Assembly (NCBI RefSeq): GCF_024594815.1
Contig: NZ_JANJOU010000012.1
Span: forward strand, 1-64,000
From: Roseomonas populi
GTDB taxonomy: Bacteria > Pseudomonadota > Alphaproteobacteria > Acetobacterales > Acetobacteraceae
Reading direction: 5' to 3'
DNA: 64,000 nt
Positions 26,034-35,700 of the stretch are shown piece after piece. The number at the start of each line of letters is the position of its first letter. The first letter of the stretch is position 1. Below the pieces are notes generated by a model. It was not told the DNA's origin. It did not search any database and saw only the letters and a program-made list of their open reading frames with translations. The position numbers and the translations under genes were made by a program.

Positions 26034-26636
26034 TTAGGGGGTTCCGGCCCGTTCCAGGCGGAGGTGCTGGAGCAGCAGGACGGTCTTGGCGTCCGTGATC
26101 TCTCCCGCCCCGACCATCGCCCAGGCGTCATCCAGGGAAAGTTCCAGGACCTCGATGTCCTCGCCTTCCCCGGGCTCCCCGCCGCCCGGGCCGGCGCGGT
26201 CCGTGGGGTCGTACAGGGCGGTGAAGAGGTGCAGCTTCTCCGAGGTGGCGCCGGGACTGGGATAGAGGGTGAAAACGTGGCGCGGGTCCCGGAGGCGGAA
26301 GCCCGTTTCCTGCTCCGCCTCCTTCCGCACGGTTTCCTCGGGCGTGTCGCCCCTCTCCACCACCCCCGCGCAGACCTCGGCCAGCACGGCGCGGTCGCCG
26401 TTCACGAAGGGGGCGGCACGGAACTGGCGGACCAGCACCACGCTGCCCCGAAGCGGGTCGTGCAGCAGCACGGCCGCGCCCTCTCCCACGCGGTACACCT
26501 CGCGCGTCACGGTCTGCTCGCTGCCGTCGCGGCGCCGCTGCGCGATCTCGTAGGTCTCCAGCGGGTAGCGGGCCTGCGACAGGATCTCGGTGGAGCGCAG
26601 CTCCGCCCCCGGCTCCCTGGGGGCTTCCTTGGCCAT
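26034..26636 (-). CDS. NUDIX hydrolase, ADP-ribose pyrophosphatase-like
   Basis: This 200-residue NUDIX protein resembles the ADP-ribose / GDP-mannose pyrophosphatase branch (VLVRQFRAAPFVN, LYPSPGATSEKLHLF). The NUDIX box runs GVVERGDTPEETVRKEAEQE. It departs from consensus: Asp for the first Glu, Lys for Arg in the RE pair, and Gln for the first Glu of the EE pair. Metal binding may still be served by the shifted glutamates. It heads a short minus-strand group with two unknown small genes downstream of no clear promoter. Confidence 0.85.
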   Translation of the reverse strand: MAKEAPREPGAELRSTEILSQARYPLETYEIAQRRRDGSEQTVTREVYRVGEGAAVLLHDPLRGSVVLVRQFRAAPFVNGDRAVLAEVCAGVVERGDTPEETVRKEAEQETGFRLRDPRHVFTLYPSPGATSEKLHLFTALYDPTDRAGPGGGEPGEGEDIEVLELSLDDAWAMVGAGEITDAKTVLLLQHLRLERAGTP

Positions 26637-26641
26637 TCCCG

Positions 26642-27223
26642 TCAGGCCCCGGCGGCGGCCGGAGTGTCGGAAGCCGCGCCGCCGGTCCCGTTCATGGCCA
26701 GCAGCCCCGCCGCCAGTCGCGCCAGGTAGCGGGCGGCGTGCAGGCGCACGGCGGCCTGCCCGCCGGCCCCTTCCGGCAGGGTGCAGCCGGCGAGGGTGAT
26801 GGCGCTGCCGATGATCCGGGCCTCCAGCGCGGCGGAGAGGGCCTCGGGCGCGGCATCGCGCGGGAACTCGGCGTCCACCGCTTCGCCGGCGCGGTCGATC
26901 TCGGCCTCCACCCGCTCGCCATCGGCCAGCACGGCCATGATCTCGGCGGGCGGGTCGGGCTCCTCCCCGGCGCCGATCGCCATCAGGCCGATGGCGCCCA
27001 CTAGCATGTGCATGGGGCCGGACTCGCCGCTCTCCCGGGCAAAGGCGCCGTAGGCGACGGCGAGCGCCGCCTCGCCGAGCACGACCCGGCTCTCCGGGTC
27101 CATGGCTTCGATGACGGCGGCCTCCCCCTGCGCCTCGCCACTCCCCGGCAGCCCGCCCTCCCCGCAGGCGCGGCTGACGGTGGCGAGGGCCTCGAACAGC
27201 TTCAGCTCGGACGCGCTCGGCAT
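26642..27223 (-). CDS. Unknown alpha-helical protein
   Basis: This 193-residue protein is rich in Ala, Glu and Gly and has no signal peptide. Predicted helices include VVLGEAALAVAYGAFARES and ALEARIIGSAITLAG. One semi-hydrophobic stretch (PMHMLVGAIGLMAIGAG) is unlikely to cross a membrane. It sits five bases upstream of the NUDIX gene on the same strand, so the two are probably co-expressed. Codon bias supports it being real; I do not recognise a family. Confidence 0.65.
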   Translation of the reverse strand: MPSASELKLFEALATVSRACGEGGLPGSGEAQGEAAVIEAMDPESRVVLGEAALAVAYGAFARESGESGPMHMLVGAIGLMAIGAGEEPDPPAEIMAVLADGERVEAEIDRAGEAVDAEFPRDAAPEALSAALEARIIGSAITLAGCTLPEGAGGQAAVRLHAARYLARLAAGLLAMNGTGGAASDTPAAAGA

Positions 27224-27245
27224 GGTGGAGGCCCTCGCCCTTCGG

Positions 27246-27425
27246 TCAGTTCGGCCGCACGCGGTCGATCGCGCGGTCCACGGCGCGGCCGGTGCTCTCC
27301 ACCGGGCCGCTCGGCGGATCCACCGTGTCGCGGACCTTCTCGCCGAAGGTGCGGTTCCCGCCCGTGCAGGCAGCGAGGGTTCCGAGGAGCAGCATCGGCA
27401 TCAGGGCGGCGCGGAGAAGGCGCAT
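27246..27425 (-). CDS. Small putative lipoprotein
   Basis: This 59-residue protein starts with a lipoprotein signal (LMPMLLLGTLAAC). A short charged tail follows (EKVRDTVDPPSGPVESTGRA). An AGAGGA site lies seven bases before the chosen ATG; a longer frame exists upstream but has no signal-peptide logic. Function is unknown. Confidence 0.7.
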   Translation of the reverse strand: MRLLRAALMPMLLLGTLAACTGGNRTFGEKVRDTVDPPSGPVESTGRAVDRAIDRVRPN

Positions 27426-27548
27426 GGAAGGTTCCTCTGGTGGCGCGGCCCCCTTCGGGCCGGCCTTCGGGACCCTAACCGGCCGGGCTGCCATTCGGTT
27501 TCCGGCGCTTGCCCCGGCCGGGGGCGGGAGGGCAGATTGGGCCCCCAG

Positions 27549-28025
27549 ATGACCGCCCCGATCACCCTTTCCCTGCCGGACGAGGCGGCCACCGCCGCGC
27601 TCGCCGCCCGGGCCGCGCGCCTGGCCCGCCCGGGGGACGCCATCCTGCTAGATGGGCCGCTGGGGGCCGGGAAATCCGCCTTCGCCCGCGCCTTCCTGCG
27701 GGCCGCGGCGGGGAATCCGGCGCTGGAAGTGCCTTCGCCCACCTTCACCCTGGTGCAATCCTACGACCTGCCGGGCGGGCCGGCGCACCACATGGACCTC
27801 TACCGTCTGGAAGGGCCCGACGCCCTGCCGGAGCTGGGCTGGGAGGAGATGCGGGAGGGGATCGTGCTGGTGGAATGGCCGGAGCGCCTCGGCCCCTGGG
27901 CCCCGCGGGACGCTCTGCGCCTGGCCCTGGCGCAGGCGGACGATCCGGATGCCCGCACCGCCACCCTCTCGGGCTGGGACGCCGCTCGCCTCGCCGCCCT
28001 TGCCGGATCACCCGTTGCCGCATGA
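27549..28025 (+). CDS. tsaE: tRNA t6A biosynthesis ATPase TsaE
   Basis: This 158-residue P-loop protein supports the TsaBD complex in making t6A at position 37 of ANN-decoding tRNAs. Walker A is LLDGPLGAGKSAFARAFLR. The family motifs EVPSPTFTLVQSYD, HMDLYRLEG and GIVLVEWPERLG are all present. The last bases overlap the start of amgK (ATGA). Confidence 0.95.
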   Translation: MTAPITLSLPDEAATAALAARAARLARPGDAILLDGPLGAGKSAFARAFLRAAAGNPALEVPSPTFTLVQSYDLPGGPAHHMDLYRLEGPDALPELGWEEMREGIVLVEWPERLGPWAPRDALRLALAQADDPDARTATLSGWDAARLAALAGSPVAA

Positions 28026-29029
28026 CGCCTGACACCTTCCTCGCCGCCCACGGCTATGCCGGGGCCAGCCGCGCGCCCCTGCCGGGGGATGCGGGGCATC
28101 GCCGCTACCTGCGCCTCTCCGGCGGGCCGCGCCCGGCGCTGCTGATGGACGGTTCCGGCGCCGCCGCCGTCGGGCTGCCCTCGGCCGAGGCGGATTTGCG
28201 GGCTTTCATGGCGATCGCGGCGCATATCCGGGGCCTTGGCCTTTCCGCGCCGGAGGTGATCGCGGCCGACCCGCCCTCCGGCCTGCTGCTGCTGGAGGAC
28301 CTGGGCGAGCTAACCCATGCCGCGCTGCTGGATGCGGGCGCGGATCCGATGCCGCTCTACCTTGCCGCCGCCGGGGCGCTGGCGGCGCTGCACGCCGCCC
28401 CGCCGCCGCCCGGCCTGCCGGCCTGGGAGGGCGAGGCGATGGCCCGCGCGGCGGCCGCCACCTTCCTCGACTGGTGGTGGCCCGCCGCCATGGGCGCGGA
28501 GCCGACGCCGGCGCAGCGCGAGGGCTTCCGCGCGGCGATGCGCGCGATGCTCGCGCCCTTCGAAGGGGCGGGCGGCTTCGTCCACCGCGACTTCTTCCCC
28601 GCCAACCTGCTGCCGGTGGACCGGGAAGGCCCGGCTGGGGTGGGGATCATCGACTTCCAGGATGCCGGGCACGGCCACCCGGCCTATGACCTGGTGAGCC
28701 TGCTGCAGGACGCCCGGCGCGACGTGGCGGAGGATGTGCGCGAGGCCGCCACCGCCCGCTACATGGCCGCCCGCCCGGATCTGGACCGCGCCGGGTTCGA
28801 GGCCGCCACCGCCGCCATGGCCGCGCAGCGCCACCTGCGCGTCGCCGCGCTCTGGGTGCGGCTGGACCGGCGGGACGGCAAGCCGCACTACCTGGTCCAC
28901 GGCCCGCGCTGCTGGCGGCTTCTGGAGGAGGCGCTGCGCCACCCCGCCACCGCGCCCCTGGCCGCCTTCCTCGATGAACACGTCCCGCGCGAGAAGCGCG
29001 GGAACCCGCTTATGGAACACGCCGCATGA
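28022..29029 (+). CDS. amgK: Cell-wall recycling sugar kinase AmgK
   Basis: This 335-residue aminoglycoside-phosphotransferase-fold kinase phosphorylates the anomeric carbon of N-acetylmuramate and GlcNAc in peptidoglycan recycling. The catalytic loop FVHRDFFPANLLP and metal-binding GIIDFQDAGHGHPAYDL are clear. It overlaps tsaE and murU by four bases on each side, the arrangement expected for the AmgK-MurU bypass to UDP-MurNAc. That pathway skips de novo synthesis and can confer fosfomycin tolerance in other bacteria. Confidence 0.92.
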   Translation: MTPDTFLAAHGYAGASRAPLPGDAGHRRYLRLSGGPRPALLMDGSGAAAVGLPSAEADLRAFMAIAAHIRGLGLSAPEVIAADPPSGLLLLEDLGELTHAALLDAGADPMPLYLAAAGALAALHAAPPPPGLPAWEGEAMARAAAATFLDWWWPAAMGAEPTPAQREGFRAAMRAMLAPFEGAGGFVHRDFFPANLLPVDREGPAGVGIIDFQDAGHGHPAYDLVSLLQDARRDVAEDVREAATARYMAARPDLDRAGFEAATAAMAAQRHLRVAALWVRLDRRDGKPHYLVHGPRCWRLLEEALRHPATAPLAAFLDEHVPREKRGNPLMEHAA

Positions 29030-29751
29030 TCCGTCTCACCCACGGCATGGTCCTCGCGGCCGGGCTTGGCACGCGCATGCGGCCGCTGACCGAGGCCGTG
29101 CCGAAGCCCCTGCTCGCGCTGCGCGGCCGGTCCCTGCTGGACCACGCGCTGGACCGGCTGGACGAGAACGGGGTGCACGACGTCGTCGTGAACGCCCACC
29201 ACCTCGCCCCCCAGGTCGTGGCCGCCTGCGAGGCGCGGAAGTCGCCGCGCTGCACCGTGCTGGTGGAGGAGGTGCTGCTGGAGACCGGCGGCGGCGTGCG
29301 CAACGCGCTGCCGCATCTGGGGGATGCGCCCTTCGCCGTGGTGAACGGTGACGCTTACTGGCTCGACGGCCCCACCCCCGCCCTGGCCCGCCTGGCCGCG
29401 GCCTTCGACCCGGAGCGGATGGACGCGCTGCTGCTGATGGTGCGCGCGGCGACGGTGGATGGCGAGGTGGGGCTTGGCGACTTCCTGCTGGACCCGGTGG
29501 GCCATGTCCGCCGGCCGGAGGAGCGGGAGGTGGCGCCCTACCTCTTTGCCGGGGTGCAGATCGTCCATCCCCGGCTGCTGGACGGCACCGAACCCGGCCG
29601 CTTCGGCATGATGAGGCCGTGGATGCGCGCCATCGAGGCCGAGCGGCTCTACGGGCTGGTGCATGACGGGGCCTGGTTCCACCTCTCCACGCCGCCGGAC
29701 CTGCAACGGGCGGAAGAAGCGCTGGACAAAGGGCTTGTGAAGTTGTTCTAG
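29026..29751 (+). CDS. murU: MurNAc-1-phosphate uridylyltransferase MurU
   Basis: This 241-residue nucleotidyltransferase converts MurNAc-1-phosphate and UTP to UDP-MurNAc, following AmgK. The GT-A type signature VLAAGLGTRMRPLTEAVPKP opens the protein, and the metal-binding VVNGDAYWLDG and LFAGVQIVHPRLL follow. It overlaps amgK by ATGA and lies 45 bases before addB. Confidence 0.93.
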   Translation: MIRLTHGMVLAAGLGTRMRPLTEAVPKPLLALRGRSLLDHALDRLDENGVHDVVVNAHHLAPQVVAACEARKSPRCTVLVEEVLLETGGGVRNALPHLGDAPFAVVNGDAYWLDGPTPALARLAAAFDPERMDALLLMVRAATVDGEVGLGDFLLDPVGHVRRPEEREVAPYLFAGVQIVHPRLLDGTEPGRFGMMRPWMRAIEAERLYGLVHDGAWFHLSTPPDLQRAEEALDKGLVKLF

Positions 29752-29796
29752 CCCCGTTCTCCGCCACGGGGGCGGCGGAGGCGAGGGGGACGCTGC

Positions 29797-32793
29797 ATGA
29801 ATCTGTATGAGATTCCCGCGCATCGTCCTTTCCTGGACGATCTCGCGCAGGGCGTGGTCGCCATGGCCGCCCAAGGGGGCAAGGGGGATGACCCCGCGGC
29901 GCTGGCGCGCGTCACCATCCTCCTGCCCACCCGCCGCGCGGCGCGGAGCCTGCGCGAGTCCTTCCTGCGCGCCTCCGGCAAGCCCGCCCTGCTGCTGCCG
30001 CGCCTGCGCGCCCTGGCCGGGCTGTCCACTGAAGATGCGGAGGAGCTCTCCCTCCCTGCCCTGATGGACCAGCCCCCGGCGGTGGACCCGGCGCGGCGGC
30101 TGGCGGTGCTGACGGGGATGGTGATGCGCCTGCCCCCGCATTTCGGCGGGCCGGGCAGCCCGGACCAGGCCTGGCGCCTGGCGCTGGAGCTGGCGACGCT
30201 GCTGGACGAGATGGCGCTGGAGGGCTGCGATCCCGCGGGCATCCCGGATCTCGTCACGGGCGACCTCGCGCAGCACTGGGAGATTACCCACAAGTTCCTG
30301 GGCGGCGTGATCAGCGCCTGGAACGAGTGGCTGGAGGAGCAGGGCCTTTCCGATATCGGCGCGCGCCGCGTGGCCTCGCTGCGCGCCCAGGCGGCGGCGT
30401 GGCGTGACAACCCGCCGAAGGACCCGATCATCGCCGCGGGCATTGGAATCGGCGGCACCATTCCCGCCGCCGTGGACCTGCTGCGGCAGGTGGCGCGCAT
30501 GCCGAACGGCGCGGTGGTGCTGCACGGCGCCGGCGAGGAGATGGAGGTGGAGCTGTGGGAGGCGCTGCGCGACGCGCACAGCCACCCGCTGAACGGCACC
30601 GCCCGCCTGCTGCGCGGCATGGATGCCACCGCCGCCGACCTGCGCCCCTGGCCGGGCTGCGCGCGCGACGCCCCCGCGCCGAACGAGGCCCGCGCGGCGC
30701 TGCTGGCCCGCGCGCTGCGGCCGGAGCAGGCCATCTCCTGCTGGCAGGACAAGGAGCCGGAGCGCTGGCGCCCCGCCCTGACGGGGCTCGACCTGCTGAC
30801 CGCGCCGGACGAGGCGGGGGAGGCCGCCGCCATCGCCCTGCTGCTGCGCGAGGCGCTGGAGACGCCCGGCGCCCGCGCCGCGCTGGTGACGCCGGACCGG
30901 GACCTAGCCCGGCGCGTCTCGGTGGAGCTGCTGCGCCACGGCATCCAGGCTGATGACTCCGCCGGCCAGCCCCTGGGGATGACGCCCGCCGGCGCCTTCC
31001 TGCGGCTGATCGCGCGCATGGTGGAGGAGGGCTTCGCACCCGTTGCCACGCTGTCCTGCCTGAAGCACCCGATGGCGGCCTGCGGGATGTCACGCAGCGC
31101 CTGGATGCAGGCGGTGCGGGAGCTGGAGCGCTACGCGCTGCGCGGCCCGCGCCCCGCCGCCGGGCTGGACGGGCTGCGCCGCGCCGCCGAGGCGATCCGG
31201 CACGAGGCGCCGCGCGGGCGCGTGCTGGCGATGCTGGATGCGCTGGACCGGGCGCTGGGCGAGTTCCGCGCGCTGGACCGCAACGTGCGGCCGCCCGCCG
31301 ACCTGCTGGCCGATCATCTTTCCGCCGCCGAGGCGCTGTCTTCTACGGACGAGTTGCCGGGCGGGCTGCGCCTCTATCGCGGCGAGGAGGGTGAGCCGCT
31401 GGCGGTCCACCTCGCCGGGCTGGAGCCGGCGATGCGGACGCTGCCGCCGCTGGAGGCCGCCGCCTGGCCCGCGCTGTTCGACGCGCTGCTGGAAGGCCCG
31501 CTGGCGCCGGGCGTGCGGACCATGCGCGGGCGCAAGGGCGGGTCGCATCCGCGCGTGCAGATCCTCGGGCTTCTGGAAGCGCGGCTGCAGAGCTTCGACC
31601 GCGTGGTGCTCGGCGCGCTGGAGGAGAGCGTGTGGCCGATCGCCACCGATCCCGGCGCCTGGATGAGCCGCCCGATGCGAACCCAGTTCGGCCTGCCGGC
31701 GCCGGAGGCGCGCATCGGCCGCGTCTGCGCGGATTTCCTGCTCTCCGCCCTGGCCGCGCCGCGCGCTACCCTGTCGCGCGCGCGCAAGCGGGGTGGATCG
31801 CCCACGGTGGCCGCGCGCTGGCTGACGCGGATCGACACCTTCCTGCGTGGGCAGGAACTGGGCGGGCTGGAATCCTCCCCCGCCACGGGATGGGCGGGGC
31901 TGCTGGACGTGCCGGACCGCCCGGAGCCCTGCGCGCGCCCCGCCCCCGCGCCGCCCGCCGACATGCGCCCGCGCAAGATCGGCGTGACCGATGTGTGGCT
32001 GCTGAAGTCCGACCCCTATGCCTGGTACGCCAAGCGCGTGTTGCGGCTGCGCCCGCTGGACGACCTGGACGCCGAGGCGGATGTGGCGGAGTACGGCAAC
32101 ATCGTGCACCACATGGTCTCGCGCTGGCTGACGCTCTGCGACGGCGATCCGCACTGCATCGACGCGGCCGCGCATTTCGAGGTGGCGACGGAGGAGGCGC
32201 TGGCGGAGTTCGCGCCGCGCCCCGGCCTCGTTGCCTATTGGCGCCCGCGCCTCTCGCGCATCGCGGAATTCGTACTGGAGACGGAGCGCGGGCGCGACGG
32301 TGTCGCCACGCGTCACGCGGAGATCACCGGCGGCATCGACCTGCCCTGCGGCGTGCGGCTGGAAGGCCGCGCGGACCGGGTGGACGTGACGAAGGACGGG
32401 CGCCTCGTCCTCATCGACCTCAAGACCGGCAGCCCGCCCTCCAGCGCCGAGATGGCGGATGGCCGCGCGCCGCAGATGCCGCTGGAGGCCGCCATCGCCG
32501 CGCGCGGCGGCTTCGCGGGCATCCCGGCCGCCGCCGTCTCCGGGCTGGAGCACTGGCACGTCTCCGGCGGCTGGGAGGCGGGCACGCGGATGGAGTTCCG
32601 GCCGAAGGACACGACCCTGGAAGAGGTGAGCGAGGAGGCGCTCGAGGCGCTGAACGAGTTGGCGAAGGAGTTCCTGCTGGGCGAGCGCCCCTTCCTGGCC
32701 CGCCCGCATCCCGGGCGCACGCCGAAGGGGGATGAATACGACCACCTCTCGCGTATTGCCGAATGGGGCGGCGCGGGGGAGGGGGATCTGTGA
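29797..32793 (+). CDS. addB: Double-strand-break repair protein AddB
   Basis: This 998-residue AddB of the alphaproteobacterial type is the partner of AddA in the AddAB helicase-nuclease, which processes broken DNA ends for RecA. The N-terminal helicase-like half shows ILLPTRRAARSLRESFLR. The C-terminal RecB-type nuclease has GRADRVDVTKDGRLVLIDLK followed by TG, with the metal-binding Asp and Lys of the D-x-K motif. Its stop codon overlaps the GTG start of addA. A good ribosome-binding site (GAGGGGG) precedes its ATG. Confidence 0.94.
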   Translation: MNLYEIPAHRPFLDDLAQGVVAMAAQGGKGDDPAALARVTILLPTRRAARSLRESFLRASGKPALLLPRLRALAGLSTEDAEELSLPALMDQPPAVDPARRLAVLTGMVMRLPPHFGGPGSPDQAWRLALELATLLDEMALEGCDPAGIPDLVTGDLAQHWEITHKFLGGVISAWNEWLEEQGLSDIGARRVASLRAQAAAWRDNPPKDPIIAAGIGIGGTIPAAVDLLRQVARMPNGAVVLHGAGEEMEVELWEALRDAHSHPLNGTARLLRGMDATAADLRPWPGCARDAPAPNEARAALLARALRPEQAISCWQDKEPERWRPALTGLDLLTAPDEAGEAAAIALLLREALETPGARAALVTPDRDLARRVSVELLRHGIQADDSAGQPLGMTPAGAFLRLIARMVEEGFAPVATLSCLKHPMAACGMSRSAWMQAVRELERYALRGPRPAAGLDGLRRAAEAIRHEAPRGRVLAMLDALDRALGEFRALDRNVRPPADLLADHLSAAEALSSTDELPGGLRLYRGEEGEPLAVHLAGLEPAMRTLPPLEAAAWPALFDALLEGPLAPGVRTMRGRKGGSHPRVQILGLLEARLQSFDRVVLGALEESVWPIATDPGAWMSRPMRTQFGLPAPEARIGRVCADFLLSALAAPRATLSRARKRGGSPTVAARWLTRIDTFLRGQELGGLESSPATGWAGLLDVPDRPEPCARPAPAPPADMRPRKIGVTDVWLLKSDPYAWYAKRVLRLRPLDDLDAEADVAEYGNIVHHMVSRWLTLCDGDPHCIDAAAHFEVATEEALAEFAPRPGLVAYWRPRLSRIAEFVLETERGRDGVATRHAEITGGIDLPCGVRLEGRADRVDVTKDGRLVLIDLKTGSPPSSAEMADGRAPQMPLEAAIAARGGFAGIPAAAVSGLEHWHVSGGWEAGTRMEFRPKDTTLEEVSEEALEALNELAKEFLLGERPFLARPHPGRTPKGDEYDHLSRIAEWGGAGEGDL

Positions 32794-35700
32794 ACGAGGC
32801 GCTTTCCACCCGCCTTCGCGCCGTCCTGTCCCAGCGCACCGCCTCCGATCCGCGCCTCTCCGCCTGGGTGGGCGCCTCCGCGGGCTCCGGCAAGACAAAG
32901 GTGCTGACGGACCGCGTGCTGCGCCTGCTGCTGCGCGGGGACACGCAGCCTGGCCGCATCCTCTGCCTCACCTTCACCAAGGCCGCGGCGGCGGAAATGG
33001 CGACGCGCCTGGCGCTGCGCCTCGGCCAGTGGTCCGTGATGCCGGAGCCCGCCTTGCGCGTGGCGCTGGAGGACCTGGCCGGGCAGCCGCCGACGCGGGA
33101 CGAGGTGGAGACGGCGCGCAAGCTGTTCTGCCGCGTGCTGGAGCAGCCCGGGGGGATGCGGATCGCCACCATCCACGCCTTCTGCCAGTCGCTGCTGCGC
33201 AGCTTCCCGCTGGAGGCCCGCCTTCCGCCCGCCTTCACCCTGCTGGAGGATGCGGACAGCGCCACGCTTCTGGCCGAGGCGCGGGAGGCCGCGCTGGCCG
33301 GGCGCGCCATCCCGGAGGAGGCGCTGGCGGGGCTGGCAAAGCTGGTTTCCGCCGACAGCCTGGCGAAGGCGCTGCGCGAGCTGGTGGGCAAGCGCGACCG
33401 GCTGGCGCCGCTGATGGCGCGCGTGGATGGCTGCGACGGCGCGCTGCGCGACTGCCTGGACATCCCGGAGGACGAGGACGAGGCCTCGCTCTGCGCGCGG
33501 ATCACCTGCCCGCCGGACTCCTTCCGCGAGGCGCTGGCGACGCTGGCCCAGCACAAGAACAAGGGCCCGCGCGAGGCGGCGGCGACGCTGCTGGCGATCC
33601 TCTCCGAGCCGGAGGAGGTGCGCGCCGCGCGCTGGGCCTCCTGGCACATGGCGCTGTTCACGCAGAAGGGCGAGAAGCGCGCGGCCCTGGCGAAGGAGGA
33701 TGCCCTTCTCGCCGAGATGGAGCGGGTGGAGGAGATCCTGGCCCGGCAGTCCGCGCATCGCCTGCTCTCCGCCACCGGTGCCCTGCTCTCCGCCGCGCGG
33801 CCGGTGCTGGAGGACTACACCGCCCGCAAGACCCGCCGCGGCGCGCTGGACTTCGACGACCTGATCCACCGCGCCCAGGCCCTGCTGCGCGATCCCGGAT
33901 CGGCCTGGGTCCTCTACAAGCTCGATGGCGGGCTGGACCACCTGCTGCTGGACGAGGCGCAGGACACCAACCCCGCGCAATGGGGCATCGCCCAGGCGCT
34001 GGCGGAGGAGTTCTTCGCGGGCAAGGGCACGCATGAGCCGGGCGACCGCACGCTGTTCGTCGTGGGCGACGAGAAGCAGAGCATCTTCGGCTTCCAGGGC
34101 GCCGATGCCCGCGGCTTCGCGGAGTGGGAGACGCGCTTCGACGCGCAGGTGACGCGCGGCGGCGCGGTGTTCGAGCGCGTGCCGCTGAACGTCTCCTTCC
34201 GCTCCTGCGCACCCGTGCTGGCGCTGGTGGACCAGGTGTTCGCGGATGGCGCGGCGCGAAAGGGCGTGGTGCGGGAGCACGCGGTGCTGGAGCACTCCGC
34301 CGACCGTGCGGGCCAGGCCGGCAAGGTGGAGATCTGGCCGCTTCTCGAACATGCTGATGCGGCGACACCGGAGCCCTGGATCGTCCCGCGCGAGCCCGTG
34401 GCCGCGCAGGACGCGGAGGCGCTGCTGGCCCAGGCCCTGGCCGCGCGCATCGCGGGCATGATCGCGAACGAGACCCTGCCCGCGCGCGGCGACCGCCCGA
34501 TCCGCCCTGGCGACATCATGGTGCTGGTGCGCCGCCGCACGCGGCTGATCGAGCTGCTGGTGCGGCAGCTGAAGCAGAAGAACATCCATGTCGGTGGCGT
34601 GGACCGCATGGTGCTGGTGGAGCAGATCGCCGTGCGCGACATGCTCGCGCTCTGCGACGTGCTGCTGCTGCCGGAGGATGACCTCTCGCTCGCCGCACTG
34701 CTGAAGTCGCCGCTGGTCGGGATCTCCGAGGAAGACCTGCTGAACCTCGCCCACGGGCGCGAGGGGCCGCTCTGGCACGTCTTCGTCAAGCGGCGGGGCG
34801 AGAACTCGGCCATCGGCCGCGCGGCGGAATGGATCGCGGGGCTGGCGGACCGGGCGGACCTCATCACGCCGCACGCGCTGCTGTCGGAGGTGCTGGGCGA
34901 GCATGGCGGCCGCGCGAAGCTGCTGGCGCGGCTGGGCGCGGAGGCGGCGGAGGCGCTGGACGAGCTGCTCTCCGCCGCGTTGCGGCACGAGAACAAGTAC
35001 GCGCCCTCGCTCCAGGGCTTCGTGCAGTGGCTGCGGCGCGGCGGCGCCCAGGTGAAGCGGGAGATGGAGAACGCGGCGGACGCCGTGCGGATCATGACCG
35101 CGCACGGCTCGAAGGGCTTGCAGGCGCCCGTGGTCATCATCCCCGATATCGGCCGCGGCGGCGCGCGGGACACGCTGCTCTGGAGCGGCGCGCGGGCCGC
35201 GGGCGCGAACATGCCGGAAGTCCCGCTCTGGGCGCCGCGCAAGGAGTTCCAGGCCGCGCCCTGGACCCGCGCCCGCAGCGCGCGGGAGGCGGCGGAGGCG
35301 GAGGAGGAGAACCGGCTCCTCTACGTGGCCCTGACGCGGGCGGAGGACCGGCTGCTGGTCTGCGGCCTGGCGCCGCGCCGGGCGCCCGCCCATCCGCCCT
35401 GGCACCAACTGGTGAAGGAGGGCTTCTTTCGCGGGCTGGAGGCCGGGCGAGAGGGCTTCGCGCGCGTGCCCTTCGACCCCACCACGCTGGGCCTGCCCGC
35501 GGATTGCGGCTTCGGGGAGGAGGGCTGGGAGGTGATTGCGCCGCAGAGCGCCGAGCCGAGGCCCGACCCGGCGGTGCTGCGCGCCGAGGCCGCCATCCTG
35601 CCGCACTGGGCCACCGAGCCCGCCCCGGCGGAGGCGAGCCGCGACCCCATCGCGCCCTCATCCCTGGAGGGCGAGCAGGAGCCCCCCGCCGCCGCCCCGC

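Noticed and set aside
32313-35606. Long minus-strand open frame (~1100 codons) opposite addB/addA
   Set aside because: It is the mirror of well-supported helicase motifs; the translation is low-complexity His/Arg/Gln-rich and shows no family.
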